This document shows, one piece after another, positions 34,455 through 45,643 of a stretch of DNA of 64,000 bases. This DNA comes from Methylophilus aquaticus. GTDB taxonomy: Bacteria > Pseudomonadota > Gammaproteobacteria > Burkholderiales > Methylophilaceae. Location of the stretch: assembly GCF_030769565.1 (NCBI RefSeq), contig NZ_JAVCAP010000026.1, positions 1 through 64,000 on the forward strand, read 5' to 3'. Made by a program: the position numbers and the translations under genes. The notes under the pieces were generated by a model, which was not told where the DNA came from, did no database searches, and saw only the letters and a program-made list of their open reading frames with translations. The first letter of the stretch is position 1, and the number at the start of each line of letters is the position of its first letter.

Positions 34455-34964
34455 TTACATGCCACGGTCCTGCGGTAATATCCATTCTGGTCGCAGCCGG
34501 TGACAGGTGTAGCCGGTCGGATAACGCAGCAGGTAATCCTGATGCTCAGGTTCTGCCACCCAAAAGTCGCTGGCGGGCACCAGTTCGGTGACCACTTTGC
34601 CGGGCCAGATGCCGGAAGCGTCCATCTCGGCAATGAGTTGTGCCGCCGTCTGATTTTGAGCCTCGTTTAAATAAAAAATCGCCGATCGATAGGAGGGTCC
34701 AAGGTCATTGCCCTGTCGTTTGGGGGTGGTCGGATCGTGGATCTGAAAGAAAAAAACCAGCAATGTTCTAAAACTGGTTTGTGAGGGGTCAAACACGATT
34801 TCGATGGCTTCGGCATGGTTGCCATGGTGCTTATAAGTCGCATTGGGCACTTCGCCACCGGTATAACCGACGCGGCTGCTGATCACGCCGGGCAATGCGC
34901 GAATCAGATCCTGCATGCCCCAAAAACAGCCGCCAGCCAGGATGGCTTTTTGTTCTGCCTGCAT
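34455..34964 (-). CDS. msrA: Peptide methionine (S)-S-oxide reductase MsrA
   Basis: The protein has 169 residues. The catalytic Cys lies in the signature [30 protein letters not shown] and [16 protein letters not shown] are conserved MsrA blocks. A second Cys in [12 protein letters not shown] can act as resolving residue. It repairs oxidised methionine using thioredoxin. GGAGAAAT precedes the ATG at 34964. It is convergent with pepN and divergent from gap. Confidence 0.95.
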   Translation of the reverse strand: MQAEQKAILAGGCFWGMQDLIRALPGVISSRVGYTGGEVPNATYKHHGNHAEAIEIVFDPSQTSFRTLLVFFFQIHDPTTPKRQGNDLGPSYRSAIFYLNEAQNQTAAQLIAEMDASGIWPGKVVTELVPASDFWVAEPEHQDYLLRYPTGYTCHRLRPEWILPQDRGM

Positions 34965-35125
34965 GTTTATTTCTCCTTTGTGCGGGTATGCGCATCCATC
35001 TTGATGCTGAAAAATGCTTTTTATAGTTTGTCGCTTATCAAATCAAACACTTACAGTGTGTCCAGTCTATCGTGTTTAGGTTAAAATGCTGAGTTTTAGT
35101 TCTATTGTATTCTTTGGGGAGGAAT

Positions 35126-36127
35126 ATGGCAGTCAAGTTGGGGATTAACGGGTTTGGACGTATCGGTCGCATGGTGTTACGTGCAGTGGTTCAAGAAGCC
35201 GAGTTCAAGAATATTGAAGTGGTTGCCATCAATAGTTCGTATGACATCGAGTACATGATGTACATGCTGAAATATGACTCTGTACATGGTCGATTCCAAG
35301 GCACGGTTGAAGCTGATAACGGCTGTCTGGTGGTCAATGGCAAACGCATTCACCTCACCGCAGAACGCGATCCCAACAACATTGACTGGACTAAGGGCGG
35401 TGCGGATATTGTGGTGGAATCCACCGGCGCATTTTTAACCCAGGAAAGCTGTCAGCCACACCTCAACCGCGGCGCGAAAAAAATCGTGCAATCTGCCCCC
35501 GGCAAAGATGACACCCCGATGTTTGTGTATGGTGTGAACCATGAAGATTATGCCGGTGAGGCGATTATTTCGGCGGCTTCTTGTACCACCAACGGTCTGG
35601 CACCTTTGGCCAAGGTGTTGCATGACAGTTTTGGTGTTAAACGTGGCCTGATGACCACGATTCATGCGACCACTGCTTCACAACTGACGGTGGATGGCAC
35701 CTCCAAAAAAGACTGGCGCGGCGGCCGTAGCGTCTTCGAAAATATTATTCCTTCCAGCACCGGGGCTGCCAAAGCCGTCGGTAAAGTGATTCCGGCGTTG
35801 AATAAAAAGCTGACCGGCATGGCCATGCGCGTGCCTTCTGCAGATGTGTCCGTGGTTGACCTGACTGTAGAGCTCAGCACAGAAACAACCTATGAAGCCA
35901 TCTGCGAGGCCATGAAAAAGGCTTCTACAGGTGCTTTAAAAGGCGTACTGGATTACACTGATGACAAAGTGGTTTCTACCGACTTTCGCAGCAGTCCTGC
36001 CGCCAGCGTGTTTGATGCCGGTGCCGGGATTATGCTGGACCCGACCTTTGTGAAGGTGGTGGGCTGGTATGACAACGAATACGGCTACACCTGCAACCTG
36101 TTGCGTCTGGTGCAACATATTGCTTGA
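35126..36127 (+). CDS. gap: Glyceraldehyde-3-phosphate dehydrogenase, first paralogue
   Basis: There are 333 residues from ATG at 35126 after GGGGAGGA. It has the Rossmann motif [14 protein letters not shown], catalytic Cys153 in [11 protein letters not shown] (Gly replaces the usual Cys at N-C-L), [14 protein letters not shown] and the C-terminal [11 protein letters not shown]. The residue after VAIN that normally is Asp and favours NAD is Ser (VAINSSYD), as in NADP-preferring GapB types. It is upstream of pgk (83 bp), so both act in the trunk of glycolysis/gluconeogenesis that serves the RuMP cycle. Confidence 0.94.
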   Translation: MAVKLGINGFGRIGRMVLRAVVQEAEFKNIEVVAINSSYDIEYMMYMLKYDSVHGRFQGTVEADNGCLVVNGKRIHLTAERDPNNIDWTKGGADIVVESTGAFLTQESCQPHLNRGAKKIVQSAPGKDDTPMFVYGVNHEDYAGEAIISAASCTTNGLAPLAKVLHDSFGVKRGLMTTIHATTASQLTVDGTSKKDWRGGRSVFENIIPSSTGAAKAVGKVIPALNKKLTGMAMRVPSADVSVVDLTVELSTETTYEAICEAMKKASTGALKGVLDYTDDKVVSTDFRSSPAASVFDAGAGIMLDPTFVKVVGWYDNEYGYTCNLLRLVQHIA

Positions 36128-36210
36128 TGACAGACGGGGCTAGATGCCCCGTTTGCATATCCATTCAGATTTCTTTTTAAGCGGTGATCACCGCTCTACG
36201 GAGTTCGTGT

Positions 36211-37404
36211 ATGAAATTTATCAAAATGACCGATCTTGATCTGCGCGGCAAGCGGGTGTTTATTCGTGCTGACCTGAATGTGCCGGTAAAAGAAGGCAAG
36301 GTGACTTCTGATGCGCGTATTGTTGCCAGCATGCCGACCATCGAGTTTGCCTTGAAGGCAGGTGCCAAGGTGATGGTGACTTCGCATCTGGGGCGTCCGG
36401 AAGAGGGTGTCTATTCTGAAGAAAACTCCCTCAAGCCGGTGGCCGATGTGATGAGCCGTTTACTCGGCAAGCCGGTGCGCCTGGTGAAAAACTGGCTGGC
36501 GCCTAACGCACCGGCGGATAGCCTGACCGTTGAAGATGGTCAGCTCATTTTGCTGGAGAACTGTCGCTTTAACGTTGGCGAAAAGAAAAACGACGATGCA
36601 CTGGCGCAAAAATATGCTGCCCTCTGCGATGTGTTTGTGATGGATGCCTTTGGCACCGCACACCGAGCCGAAGCTTCTACGCATGGTATTGCCAAATTTG
36701 CCCCTGTGGCCTGTGCCGGTATTTTGCTGACGCAGGAACTGGAGGCCTTGAGCAAGGCCTTGCTGGCCCCGGCGAGACCGCTGGTGGCCATTGTGGGCGG
36801 CTCCAAGGTCTCCACCAAGCTGACCGTGCTGGAAAGCCTGTCGGATAAAGTGGACCAGCTGGTAGTGGGTGGCGGTATTGCCAATACCTTCCTCAAGGCA
36901 GATGGCCATGAAATCGGCAAGTCATTATGTGAAAATGACCTGATCGATACTGCACGCTGCCTGATGGGAAAAATGTCAGCGCGCGGGGCTTGCGTGCCGA
37001 TTGCCAAAGATGTGGTGGTAGGCAAGCAGTTTGATGCGAATGAGCCTGCCGTGAAAAAATCAGCGGATGCCGTGGCAGCGGATGACATGATTTTTGATAT
37101 TGGTGCGCAATCAGCGGCCGAGCTGGTGGATATCATCATGAAAGCCGGCACTGTGGTGTGGAACGGCCCAGTGGGCGTGTTTGAATTTGACCAGTTTGGG
37201 GATGGCACTAAAACCATTGCCAAAGCCATTGCCGAAACCAAGGCCTTTACGCTGGCTGGCGGTGGTGACACCATTGCTGCGATTCAAAAATACGATATTT
37301 ACGACAAGGTTTCGTATATTTCTACTGCTGGCGGGGCTTTTCTCGAGTTTCTGGAAGGTAAAACATTGCCGGCAGTGGCTATTCTGGAGCAGCGCGCCGG
37401 TTAG
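36211..37404 (+). CDS. pgk: Phosphoglycerate kinase
   Basis: There are 397 residues from ATG at 36211 (ACGGAG upstream). It has the N-terminal [25 protein letters not shown] and [13 protein letters not shown], and the nucleotide domain [19 protein letters not shown] and [15 protein letters not shown], all complete. It interconverts 1,3-bisphosphoglycerate and 3-phosphoglycerate with ATP. It follows gap in the same operon-like arrangement. Confidence 0.96.
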   Translation: MKFIKMTDLDLRGKRVFIRADLNVPVKEGKVTSDARIVASMPTIEFALKAGAKVMVTSHLGRPEEGVYSEENSLKPVADVMSRLLGKPVRLVKNWLAPNAPADSLTVEDGQLILLENCRFNVGEKKNDDALAQKYAALCDVFVMDAFGTAHRAEASTHGIAKFAPVACAGILLTQELEALSKALLAPARPLVAIVGGSKVSTKLTVLESLSDKVDQLVVGGGIANTFLKADGHEIGKSLCENDLIDTARCLMGKMSARGACVPIAKDVVVGKQFDANEPAVKKSADAVAADDMIFDIGAQSAAELVDIIMKAGTVVWNGPVGVFEFDQFGDGTKTIAKAIAETKAFTLAGGGDTIAAIQKYDIYDKVSYISTAGGAFLEFLEGKTLPAVAILEQRAG

Positions 37405-37443
37405 GCGGATACTTGAGGTTTGCCTGGCTTCCTGCTCAGTGCT

Positions 37444-38460
37444 TCATGCTGTGAGCGGGGCAGTCAGCCGATGATGTTTGTCGTACACCTCTACCCGGTT
37501 ACGGCCCTGTTTTTTTGCAACATACAGGGCTTTATCCGCCTGTTCGATCAGTAAATTGCCATCTTCACTGAAGTTGAGCCATTGGCTTTGCGGTTGTGTT
37601 GGTTTGGATGCCTGTGAAGCGTGGGCACCCAATGAAGCGATGCCTATGCTTACGGTCATCAGGCGATGCTCGGCAAAGCGAATATTCAAATCCATTACCT
37701 TCTGCCGTATGCGCTCACCAATCTTGATGGCTTCCTGGGAGGTGGTTTGCCCGAGGACCAGCACGAACTCTTCGCCACCATAGCGTGCAGCCAGATCGCC
37801 TGGGCGATTGGTATACTTTTTGAGAATATCCGCGATTTGCTTCAGGCATTCATCCCCTGCGGCATGGCCCATGCTGTCGTTCAGCAATTTGAAATGATCT
37901 GCATCTATCATCATGATGCTCAGGCCGGACTGGTGGCGAATGGCCCGCGACCATTCGTCGCGCAAAAACAGTTCCAGCCGACGCCGGTTGGACAGGCCGG
38001 TCAGCGGATCCATCATGCTGAGTGCTGAGATTTCAAGCTCTGCCTGTTTGTGCACGGTAATGTTGGTCAGTGACACCAGGAAGCAGGGTGTGCTTGCTTG
38101 CGCGTCCTGCAACTGTGTGTCCTTCATCGGGCAAATGTCCAAGGTGAGCCACGTCGGCTGATGCATGGGGGTGTGACAAAGATAGTCGGTTTTGAAGTGA
38201 CCGGTTTCGCCATTCAGCACTTGCTGGATGCCTTGCAGAATCTGGGGCTGGTTGGTGTCTTCGTTGGCCTGGCAAATCTCCAGATAAGAGACGTTGGTCC
38301 AGTCTGCCTCTGCGGGCAGGCCATAATACACGCCAAAGTTTTGCCAGGCACGGTTCACATAGAGAATGCGACTCTCTTGATCGATCACTGCAATTTGCAG
38401 CGAGAGCGTCTCTAAAATGCCTGTCAATAAGTGTGCGGGCAGCTTCAACAAGTGATCCAA
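37444..38460 (-). CDS. PAS-GGEEF diguanylate cyclase
   Basis: The protein has 338 residues. An N-terminal PAS domain (IAVIDQESRILYVNRAWQNF, GETGHFKTDYLCHTP) is followed by a GGEEF domain with DPLTGLSNRRRLELFL, the active site ARYGGEEFVLVLG, and the tail ADKALYVAKKQGRN. It should make cyclic di-GMP in response to a cytosolic ligand or redox signal. No I-site RxxD is visible at the usual place. No ATG fits: the frame opens with TTG at 38460, and an ATG 20 bp upstream is in another frame. The start is uncertain. It lies antisense between pgk and the second gap gene. Confidence 0.88.
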   Translation of the reverse strand: MDHLLKLPAHLLTGILETLSLQIAVIDQESRILYVNRAWQNFGVYYGLPAEADWTNVSYLEICQANEDTNQPQILQGIQQVLNGETGHFKTDYLCHTPMHQPTWLTLDICPMKDTQLQDAQASTPCFLVSLTNITVHKQAELEISALSMMDPLTGLSNRRRLELFLRDEWSRAIRHQSGLSIMMIDADHFKLLNDSMGHAAGDECLKQIADILKKYTNRPGDLAARYGGEEFVLVLGQTTSQEAIKIGERIRQKVMDLNIRFAEHRLMTVSIGIASLGAHASQASKPTQPQSQWLNFSEDGNLLIEQADKALYVAKKQGRNRVEVYDKHHRLTAPLTA

Positions 38461-38631
38461 TAGGCGTTGATATCAATCATGAAATTTTTCTTTTGGTGGT
38501 GTGAATATCGTCCCCTATGCTTATTCTATTCAAGCGCAGCCTTGCTGTCTAATACCATTATCAAAAAAATATTGCAAGGCTAGCATTAAACTTGCTTGTA
38601 TAAGCATCAGTAACGTCGCTAGGAGGCAACG

Positions 38632-39693
38632 ATGGGTATTCGCGTGGGGATAAATGGCTTTGGCCGGATTGGTCGCATGGTATTGCGGGCCGCATTAAAT
38701 CAGGCGGAATTCAAGGATATGGAAGTGGTGGCCATCAACGGCATCGAGGAGCCAGAGCATATGCTGTATATGCTCAAATACGACTCTGTGCACGGAAGAT
38801 TGGCATACGATGCACATTTAGAGGGCAATGCGCTGGTGGTGGATGGCAAGCCGATCCGCTTGACCGCGCACAGCAATCCAGCCGAGATTGACTGGGCCGC
38901 GGTTGAAGTGGATGTTGTGGTGGAATGCACCGGTGTGTTTTTGACACAGGAAAGCTGCGCTGCCCATATTGCCGGGGGCGCGCGTATTGTGGTGCAGTCA
39001 GCACCGGGGAAGGACGATACACCGATGTATGTGTATGGCGTCAATCACTACCATTACCATGGCGAGGAAATCGTTTCCGCGGCTTCTTGTACAACGAACG
39101 GCTTGGCCCCAATGGTGAAAGTGTTGCATGATCATTTTGGCATCAAGCGCGGACTGATGACCACCATTCATGCTGCAACGGCCACGCAAAAAACCGTAGA
39201 TGGTACGTCGAAAAAAGACTGGCGCGGCGGCCGGGGCGTGTTTGACAACATTATTCCTTCAAGTACGGGTGCTGCCAAAGCGGTGGGCAAGGTGATTCCG
39301 GCGCTGAATAAAAAGCTGACGGGCATGGCCATGCGTATTCCATCTGCCGATGTCTCGGTGGTGGATTTAACGGTGGAACTACAACAAAAAACCACTTATG
39401 ACGATATTTGTGCTGTCATGAAATACGCAGCCGAACGTGATTTAAAAGGCGTGCTGGCCTACACCGATGAGCAGGTGGTTTCCAGTGACTTCAGGGGTTA
39501 TCCGGCCGCCAGTGTGTTTGATGCCAAGGCCGGGATAATGCTGGACCCGACCTTTGTGAAGCTGATCGGCTGGTATGACAATGAATACGGCTACACCTGT
39601 AATTTGCTGCGGTTAACACGCTACGTGGCCTATGCCAAGCTGTCCATGACGGAGATACCGGAGCCTCCTGAAGCTGTAGCACAAGCGGCTTGA
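38632..39693 (+). CDS. Glyceraldehyde-3-phosphate dehydrogenase, second paralogue
   Basis: There are 353 residues from ATG at 38632 after AGGAGGCAAC. It is highly similar along its length to the paralogue 3.5 kb upstream, with the same catalytic Cys153 in [11 protein letters not shown] and the same KKDWRGGR and [14 protein letters not shown] blocks. The NAD-selecting Asp position is Gly here (VAINGIEE, not Ser as in the first copy). A 20-residue C-terminal tail ([18 protein letters not shown]) is extra. It looks like a local duplication with a specialised cofactor preference or direction, followed by purC. Confidence 0.92.
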   Translation: MGIRVGINGFGRIGRMVLRAALNQAEFKDMEVVAINGIEEPEHMLYMLKYDSVHGRLAYDAHLEGNALVVDGKPIRLTAHSNPAEIDWAAVEVDVVVECTGVFLTQESCAAHIAGGARIVVQSAPGKDDTPMYVYGVNHYHYHGEEIVSAASCTTNGLAPMVKVLHDHFGIKRGLMTTIHAATATQKTVDGTSKKDWRGGRGVFDNIIPSSTGAAKAVGKVIPALNKKLTGMAMRIPSADVSVVDLTVELQQKTTYDDICAVMKYAAERDLKGVLAYTDEQVVSSDFRGYPAASVFDAKAGIMLDPTFVKLIGWYDNEYGYTCNLLRLTRYVAYAKLSMTEIPEPPEAVAQAA

Positions 39694-39786
39694 TGACAGA
39701 CCGTTGTCAGGCTGGCTGACAAAGTATTCGCCTGCGCGGGTGCGGCGCTTTATAATACCGCTTTTATTATTGTAGTGATGCTTGCC

Positions 39787-40686
39787 ATGACCGCACCCTT
39801 GCTGGAAACCTCGATTCAAAGCCTGAAAAAACTGCATCAGGGCAAAGTCCGCGATATTTACGATATCGACGCACAGACCATGTTGCTTGTCAGCACTGAC
39901 CGCCTGAGTGCTTTTGATGTGATTTTGCCTACCGGCATTCCACACAAAGGCGCCATGTTGACGCAAATGGCCAATTTCTGGTTTGAGCAACTGGCCGATG
40001 TGGTGCCAAATCATCTCACCGGTATTGCCCCGGAAAGCGTAGTGGCCCCGGATGAAGTCGCGCAGGTGCGTGGCCGTGCAGTGGTGGTGAAGAAGTTGAA
40101 AGCATTGCCGCTCGAAGCAATTGTGCGTGGCTACTTGGTGGGCAGTGGCTGGAAAGAGTACCAAGCCAAAGGGACTGTGTGTGATATTCAGCTGCCAGCC
40201 GGATTGCAACTCGCGCAACAACTGCCCCAGCCTTTATTTACCCCCTCCAGTAAAGCCGCCGTGGGTGAACACGACGAAAACATCAGCGTGGCGCAAGTCG
40301 AGGCGCTGATTGGCAAAGACCTGACTGCCAAAGTCGAAAAAACAGCGATAGCGCTGTATACCCGTGCCGCAGAATATGCGCGCACCAAGGGCATTATCAT
40401 CGCCGACACTAAATTTGAATTTGGCGTGGATGAGCATGGCGTGCTGCATGTGATGGATGAAGTATTGACGCCGGATTCCTCACGTTTCTGGCCTGCAGAT
40501 CAATATCAGATAGGCAGTAATCCCCCCAGTTATGACAAGCAGTTTGTGCGTGACTGGCTGGAAAGCTGCGACTGGGACAAAACACCGCCTGGACCTGTAT
40601 TGCCGCCGGACATTGCAAAGCGTACCTCTGACAAGTATATGGAAGCGTTTGCCAAGCTGACCGGACGTATTTTGCAGGTGGAATAG
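39787..40686 (+). CDS. purC: Phosphoribosylaminoimidazole-succinocarboxamide synthase
   Basis: There are about 299 residues from ATG at 39787. The upstream starts at 39775 and 39778 are less like the family, and none has a good ribosome binding site. It has [15 protein letters not shown] at the ATP site, [34 protein letters not shown] and [13 protein letters not shown]. It is the long bacterial PurC form. It joins aspartate to CAIR in purine synthesis. It ends 24 bp before the YkvA-like gene. Confidence 0.95.
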   Translation: MTAPLLETSIQSLKKLHQGKVRDIYDIDAQTMLLVSTDRLSAFDVILPTGIPHKGAMLTQMANFWFEQLADVVPNHLTGIAPESVVAPDEVAQVRGRAVVVKKLKALPLEAIVRGYLVGSGWKEYQAKGTVCDIQLPAGLQLAQQLPQPLFTPSSKAAVGEHDENISVAQVEALIGKDLTAKVEKTAIALYTRAAEYARTKGIIIADTKFEFGVDEHGVLHVMDEVLTPDSSRFWPADQYQIGSNPPSYDKQFVRDWLESCDWDKTPPGPVLPPDIAKRTSDKYMEAFAKLTGRILQVE

Positions 40687-40709
40687 GCCTGGCGAATACT
40701 GGAGATCCG

Positions 40710-40985
40710 TTGCGTTTTCGTGCACAACTGGCCGCGCTGGCGGCCAGATTCAAACAGGAGCTGGTATTTTACCGTGCCTTGCTCGCACATCCGGATACGC
40801 CATGGCTGGCAAAAGCCTTGTTGTGGCTGGCACTGGGCTATTTAGTATTGCCCTTTGACTTGATTCCCGATTTTATTCCGGTCATTGGCCAGATTGATGA
40901 GTTGGTGATTTTGCCTTTGCTAGTCTATCTGGCGCTAAAAGTAACCCCAATAGCCGTACGACAATCCTGTCGTGCACAGATATAG
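40710..40985 (+). CDS. YkvA/DUF1232 small membrane protein
   Basis: The protein has 91 residues starting with TTG at 40710, with GGAG eight bases upstream. The DUF1232 hallmark is DTPWLAKALLWLALGYLVLP followed by FDLIPDFIPVIGQIDELVIL, giving two hydrophobic helices. It is a small integral membrane protein of unknown function. It follows purC closely and may be co-transcribed. Confidence 0.8.
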   Translation: MRFRAQLAALAARFKQELVFYRALLAHPDTPWLAKALLWLALGYLVLPFDLIPDFIPVIGQIDELVILPLLVYLALKVTPIAVRQSCRAQI

Positions 40986-41266
40986 TAACCTTTAATCAAA
41001 ATTTTCTGCTAAGCGATTTAATATCGCACGCGAACGTCAACTTATCCATTTTTCGGTTGCGTTGTGTAGATTTTCTGTCCGTAGAGCGGCTACTGACACA
41101 AAATCTGCCGAATTTATACATTAAACAATAGGGCGTTGTTGTTTCAAGCGCTAATGAAAAATACAGATCAAATTAAAAATAAAGCAATTCATGCTTTTAT
41201 TTGCCATCAACACGCCACATTCTTCGCCTATAATGGCGGTTTTTTCGTTGAGATAGGTTTAACACG

Positions 41267-41815
41267 ATGTCTTTGAATTTGGTGCCAAGTGGTAGAGATT
41301 TGCCCCACGACTTTAACGTCATCATCGAGATTCCAGCTAATGGTGATCCGGTCAAGTATGAAGTTGACAAGGAAAGTGGTGCATTGTTTGTGGATCGCTT
41401 TATGGGAACCTCCATGCAGTATCCATGCAATTATGGTTACATTCCGCACACGCTGGGTGATGATGGAGACCCTGTGGATGTATTGGTTATTACTCCTGTG
41501 CCGTTGTTGCCAGGGGTTGTGGTACGTTGCCGCGCACTCGGTATGCTCAAAATGACAGATGAGGCCGGTGGTGATGCCAAGGTGTTGGCTGTGCCAGTTG
41601 AGAAAGTTTGTGGATTGTATGCTTATCAAAGAACATTGAGTGATGTCTCTCCGTGGCGTCTGGATATGATTGCGCATTTCTTTGAGCATTACAAAGATTT
41701 GGATAAAGGCAAATGGGTAAAAATCGAAGGCTGGGTAGGCATCGATGATGCGCACAAAGAAATCACTGATGGTGTAATTCGTTACAATGATGCCGAAGTC
41801 AAGCCGGCGTTCTGA
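41267..41815 (+). CDS. ppa: Inorganic pyrophosphatase (family I)
   Basis: The protein has 182 residues with the family-I signature [11 protein letters not shown], the start [20 protein letters not shown], and [16 protein letters not shown]-type substrate residues. It is soluble and Mg-dependent, hydrolysing PPi made in biosynthesis. It converges with the membrane H+-pyrophosphatase gene across a bidirectional terminator. The cell therefore has both a wasteful and an energy-conserving route for PPi side by side. Confidence 0.95.
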   Translation: MSLNLVPSGRDLPHDFNVIIEIPANGDPVKYEVDKESGALFVDRFMGTSMQYPCNYGYIPHTLGDDGDPVDVLVITPVPLLPGVVVRCRALGMLKMTDEAGGDAKVLAVPVEKVCGLYAYQRTLSDVSPWRLDMIAHFFEHYKDLDKGKWVKIEGWVGIDDAHKEITDGVIRYNDAEVKPAF

Positions 41816-41831
41816 GCGATCGTAGCAGCAT

Positions 41832-41859
41832 AAAAAAGTCGGCATTTGCCGACTTTTTT
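41832..41859. terminator. Bidirectional terminator between ppa and hppA
   Basis: AAAAAAGTCGGC/GCCGACTTTTTT with an ATTT loop has an A-run on one side and a T-run on the other, so it works for both convergent genes. Confidence 0.88.
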
Positions 41860-41882
41860 ATATTCAGTAGCTATTAAAATGT

Positions 41883-43913
41883 TTAATGCAATAGTGGCAC
41901 GATTAGCAAGGCCACAATGTTGATGATTTTAATCAGCGGGTTGACTGCCGGGCCTGCAGTGTCCTTATACGGGTCACCCACAGTGTCGCCGGTTACGGCC
42001 GCCTTGTGGGCGTCCGAGCCTTTGCCGCCGTGATGGCCGTCTTCAATATATTTTTTTGCATTGTCCCATGCGCCACCCCCGGTACACATGGAAATGGCGA
42101 CAAACAAGCCGGTCACAATAGTGCCCATCAGCAAGCCGCCCAGTGCAATCGGGCCTAGAAAAATGCCGACTAAAATAGGTGCAGCCACCGGCAGTAAGGA
42201 TGGAATCATCATTTCCTTGATCGCTGCTGTGGTGAGCATGTCGACGGCTTTGCCATATTCCGGTTTGGCGGTGCCTTCCATAATGCCTTTGATTTCACGG
42301 AATTGGCGTCGAACCTCTTCGACCACACTGCTGGCCGCGCGGCCAACCGCTTCCATGGCCATGGCGGCAAACAGATAAGGAATCAATCCGCCAATAAACA
42401 GGCCGATGATCACTTTTGGGTCGCTGAGGTCAAAGCTGGCGGTAATGCCTGCGCTCTCAAGTTTGTGGGTGTAGTCGGCGAACAACACCAGTGATGCGAG
42501 GCCCGCTGAACCAATAGCATATCCTTTGGTTACGGCTTTGGTGGTGTTGCCAACTGCATCCAGGGGGTCGGTCACATCGCGCACGCTGCTGGGCAGTTCT
42601 GCCATTTCGGCAATGCCGCCCGCGTTGTCAGTAATCGGGCCATAGGCATCCAGTGCCACAATAATGCCCGCCATGCTCAGCATCGCCATTGCGGCAATCG
42701 CTACACCGTATAACCCTGCCAGATGGTAGGCGACAAAGATCGCCAGGCACACCGAGAGTACTGGTAAGGCGGTCGACTTCATCGAAACACCAATCCCGGC
42801 GATAATGTTAGTGGCATGGCCGGTAGTGGAGGCTTGCGCGACATGTTTGACCGGTGCATAGTCAGTGCCTGTGTAGTATTCAGTGATCCAGACCAGGGCT
42901 GCAGTCAAGACCAGACCCACCGCACAGGCTCCAAATAGAGCATTGCTGGAAACGGTCACCTCGCTGTGGGTGTAACCCTGTGGGAACACCGCCTGTGTTA
43001 CAAAGTAGAACGCGATGAGTGATAGCACGCCTGCTACTGCCAGGCCTTTGTAGAGTGCGGGCATCACGTTTTTCATCCCCGGCGAAGCTTTGACAAAGAA
43101 ACAGCCAATAATGGAGGCGATGATAGACACCGCCCCCAGTAGTAACGGATAAATGACCCCATTGGTGCCGGCTTCTGTTGCCATCAGCCCTCCCAGTACC
43201 ATGGTAGCAATCAGTGTTACGGCATAGGTTTCAAACAGGTCAGCAGCCATACCGGCACAATCGCCGACATTATCGCCCACATTGTCGGCAATCACCGCCG
43301 GATTGCGTGGGTCGTCCTCAGGAATACCAGCTTCGACCTTGCCTACCAGATCTGCTCCAACGTCTGCTCCTTTGGTGAAAATGCCGCCCCCTAATCGTGC
43401 AAATATTGAAATCAGCGAGGAGCCAAATGCCAGCCCGATCAGCGGATTCAAGTCGGTGGCTTGCTCTGCACCCAGATAGATATAAAAGCCGGTGACGCCC
43501 AGCAAGCCCAGCCCCACCACCAGCATGCCCGTAATGGCCCCGCCTTTAAAGGCGACATCCAAGGCTGCGCCAATACCATTGGTCGCGGCTTGTGCAGTGC
43601 GAACATTGGCCTTGACCGAGACATTCATGCCGATAAAACCACAAGCCCCTGACAGTACGGCGCCAATGACAAAGCCGATAGCTGTTTGCAGGCTTAAGAA
43701 AACGCCAATTAAAATAGCCAGAATCACGCCGACCAGTGCAATGGTTTTGTATTGTCGGGACAGGTAGGCGGCTGCGCCTTGTTGAATGGCCCCCGCAATT
43801 TCCTGCATACGTGCATTACCTGCGGGTAATCCTGAAATCCACTTGCTCATTACTACGCCATATAGCACTGCCAACACTGCTGCGCCGATGGCTAACATTA
43901 ATGCGACTGACAT
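41883..43913 (-). CDS. hppA: K+-independent H+-translocating membrane pyrophosphatase
   Basis: The protein has 676 residues with about 15-16 membrane helices. The PPi site includes [20 protein letters not shown] and [19 protein letters not shown], and later [10 protein letters not shown]. Lys in [17 protein letters not shown] marks the K+-independent H+-pumping class (K+-dependent enzymes have Ala). It pumps protons with PPi energy, useful for a C1-grower whose pathways make PPi. ATG at 43913 follows AGGAG. Confidence 0.95.
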   Translation of the reverse strand: MSVALMLAIGAAVLAVLYGVVMSKWISGLPAGNARMQEIAGAIQQGAAAYLSRQYKTIALVGVILAILIGVFLSLQTAIGFVIGAVLSGACGFIGMNVSVKANVRTAQAATNGIGAALDVAFKGGAITGMLVVGLGLLGVTGFYIYLGAEQATDLNPLIGLAFGSSLISIFARLGGGIFTKGADVGADLVGKVEAGIPEDDPRNPAVIADNVGDNVGDCAGMAADLFETYAVTLIATMVLGGLMATEAGTNGVIYPLLLGAVSIIASIIGCFFVKASPGMKNVMPALYKGLAVAGVLSLIAFYFVTQAVFPQGYTHSEVTVSSNALFGACAVGLVLTAALVWITEYYTGTDYAPVKHVAQASTTGHATNIIAGIGVSMKSTALPVLSVCLAIFVAYHLAGLYGVAIAAMAMLSMAGIIVALDAYGPITDNAGGIAEMAELPSSVRDVTDPLDAVGNTTKAVTKGYAIGSAGLASLVLFADYTHKLESAGITASFDLSDPKVIIGLFIGGLIPYLFAAMAMEAVGRAASSVVEEVRRQFREIKGIMEGTAKPEYGKAVDMLTTAAIKEMMIPSLLPVAAPILVGIFLGPIALGGLLMGTIVTGLFVAISMCTGGGAWDNAKKYIEDGHHGGKGSDAHKAAVTGDTVGDPYKDTAGPAVNPLIKIINIVALLIVPLLH

Positions 43914-44092
43914 GACTTCTCCTGTTCCTGATGAAACTTCGTTAAACGTAATGATTGCTCGCCTCCCCTGTTACCTTGGTTCCTTTCACGCAATGTAGTT
44001 GTAAATAAAATGTAACAGGTTGGTGCATTATTGCACTATTAAAGTGCGTCTACAAGTTGTCAGGAACTGGCGCTTGCAGTGTTCATCAGCGC

Positions 44093-44533
44093 TTAGCGCT
44101 GATGGCGAATGAACTGTCGCAAGGCGGCTTGTAACGCCGGGTTTTCGATGTGCTCTGCACAGCTTTCCAGTGTGCTAAGTGCTTGGCTGGATGGTGGCTT
44201 GATGTGTTTACGTTTGACTGGCGCAGGAGATTTTACTTGCACTTTGACCTTAATTGCGTTAAGGTTTAAGCCTTTGATTTGCCTTGATTTTTGGCAAATT
44301 TCCTGAGTTTTTGCCAGAAGAGATGGGCTGAGCAGCCTGATTCTGTTGGCAATAGCGCCCGAGTAAGCGCCTATGATGAGTGCTCCCTGGTCAATGCCGA
44401 TGACCTGCGAATGCGCAGAAAATTCCGGTGCTGCCAGTGACCATAGCTGTTGCAGACGCTGATGGTGTTCAGCCTCTTGCAACAAAGGCTTGAGGCCGCT
44501 GTGGTTATTGAACACTTGATTGATTTTGAACAT
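44093..44533 (-). CDS. dciA: DciA-like (DUF721) protein
   Basis: There are about 146 residues from ATG at 44533; ATG at 44548 is an alternative. The DUF721 core is LWSLAAPEFSAHSQVIGIDQ, then GALIIGAYSGAIANRIRLLS. The tail is basic and disordered. DciA loads the replicative helicase DnaB in bacteria lacking DnaC. It is divergent from the M23 peptidase gene upstream of secA, the arrangement common in Beta- and Gammaproteobacteria. Confidence 0.75.
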   Translation of the reverse strand: MFKINQVFNNHSGLKPLLQEAEHHQRLQQLWSLAAPEFSAHSQVIGIDQGALIIGAYSGAIANRIRLLSPSLLAKTQEICQKSRQIKGLNLNAIKVKVQVKSPAPVKRKHIKPPSSQALSTLESCAEHIENPALQAALRQFIRHQR

Positions 44534-44615
44534 AGAGGCATTCCGCATTAAGCCATTCTATTTTACATCATGGCACGCGCGAGAAGATGCCGGTGAATAA
44601 CGAGAGTTTTGTCGC

Positions 44616-45518
44616 ATGATTAATATCATTATTGTGTCTGAAAAAATGGCCAAGCCCAAAACCCTGGGCTTGCTGGAAAGTATTGCTTTGTTGCTGGGAC
44701 TGATTGTGTTGCCAGTGGTATTAACCCTGTTGTTTATTACGCCGCAACAGGTGATCAAGTCTCAGGGAGTTAAAGCCATGTTGCCGCCCCATTTGCGCGG
44801 GGCCATGTTATCGACTCAAAACCATTTGGATGCGTATGCCAAACAGATTGGCGAGTTGCAAGCGCGAATTTTACGTCTGGATGCACAAAATCAGCGGTTA
44901 TCCAAACTGGCGGGTATCAAGTCAGGGGCTGAACCCATCAGCCAGCGCACACCTGTGAATGAGTTGCTTGGACAAGGGGGGCCGCTGGTGAAAGACAGCC
45001 CGTTGTCTGAAGAGGATTTAAAGTCCACGATTGAAAAAATGGCTGCAGATCTTGATTTGCGAGATGAGTATCAGGGCAAGCTTGAAGCCAAATTGCTGTT
45101 GAAAAGTGTGCTGCGTGAAATGCTGCCCAACAGCAGCCCGGTGGAGGTGGCTTACAGTTCTTCGAGTTATGGCTGGCGGATTGATCCCATGAGCGGACAC
45201 CGCGCTTTTCATGAGGGGCTGGACTTTCCGGCGGCCGTGGGTACGCCAGTGTTTGCTGCAGCAGACGGGATTGTGACCATGGCAACACAGACGCCAGACT
45301 ACGGTAATTTGTTGAAGATTGATCATGGCTCAGGTTTGGAAACCCGTTATGCCCACAACTCCAGTTTGCTGGTAAAACCTGGAGAACGTGTCATGAAAGG
45401 CCAGAAAATTGCCCTGATTGGCAGTACTGGCCGCTCCACTGGGCCGCACTTGCATTATGAAATTCGCCTGAATGGTAATCCGCTTGATCCGCGTGAGTAT
45501 CTCAGGAACCATTCCTGA
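44616..45518 (+). CDS. M23-family peptidase (LytM domain), membrane-anchored
   Basis: The protein has 300 residues. One N-terminal transmembrane helix (GLLESIALLLGLIVLPVVL) is followed by a periplasmic coiled coil (QIGELQARILRLDAQNQRLS). The C-terminal LytM domain has the zinc ligands in HRAFHEGLDFPAAVG and GPHLHYEIRLNG. All ligands are present, so it is likely an active peptidoglycan endopeptidase acting at the cell envelope. It lies directly upstream of secA, a conserved neighbourhood. Confidence 0.9.
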   Translation: MINIIIVSEKMAKPKTLGLLESIALLLGLIVLPVVLTLLFITPQQVIKSQGVKAMLPPHLRGAMLSTQNHLDAYAKQIGELQARILRLDAQNQRLSKLAGIKSGAEPISQRTPVNELLGQGGPLVKDSPLSEEDLKSTIEKMAADLDLRDEYQGKLEAKLLLKSVLREMLPNSSPVEVAYSSSSYGWRIDPMSGHRAFHEGLDFPAAVGTPVFAAADGIVTMATQTPDYGNLLKIDHGSGLETRYAHNSSLLVKPGERVMKGQKIALIGSTGRSTGPHLHYEIRLNGNPLDPREYLRNHS

Positions 45519-45643
45519 TGTTGGTTCTCTATTGCCAGAATTCTGTTAGTACAATGCAATAATCGAGACAATCGCCCTCTATATCTTATACAATCTCAGT
45601 TTATTTTCAATCTAACCCGCTTGCGCGGAAATCGGTGTGACTC

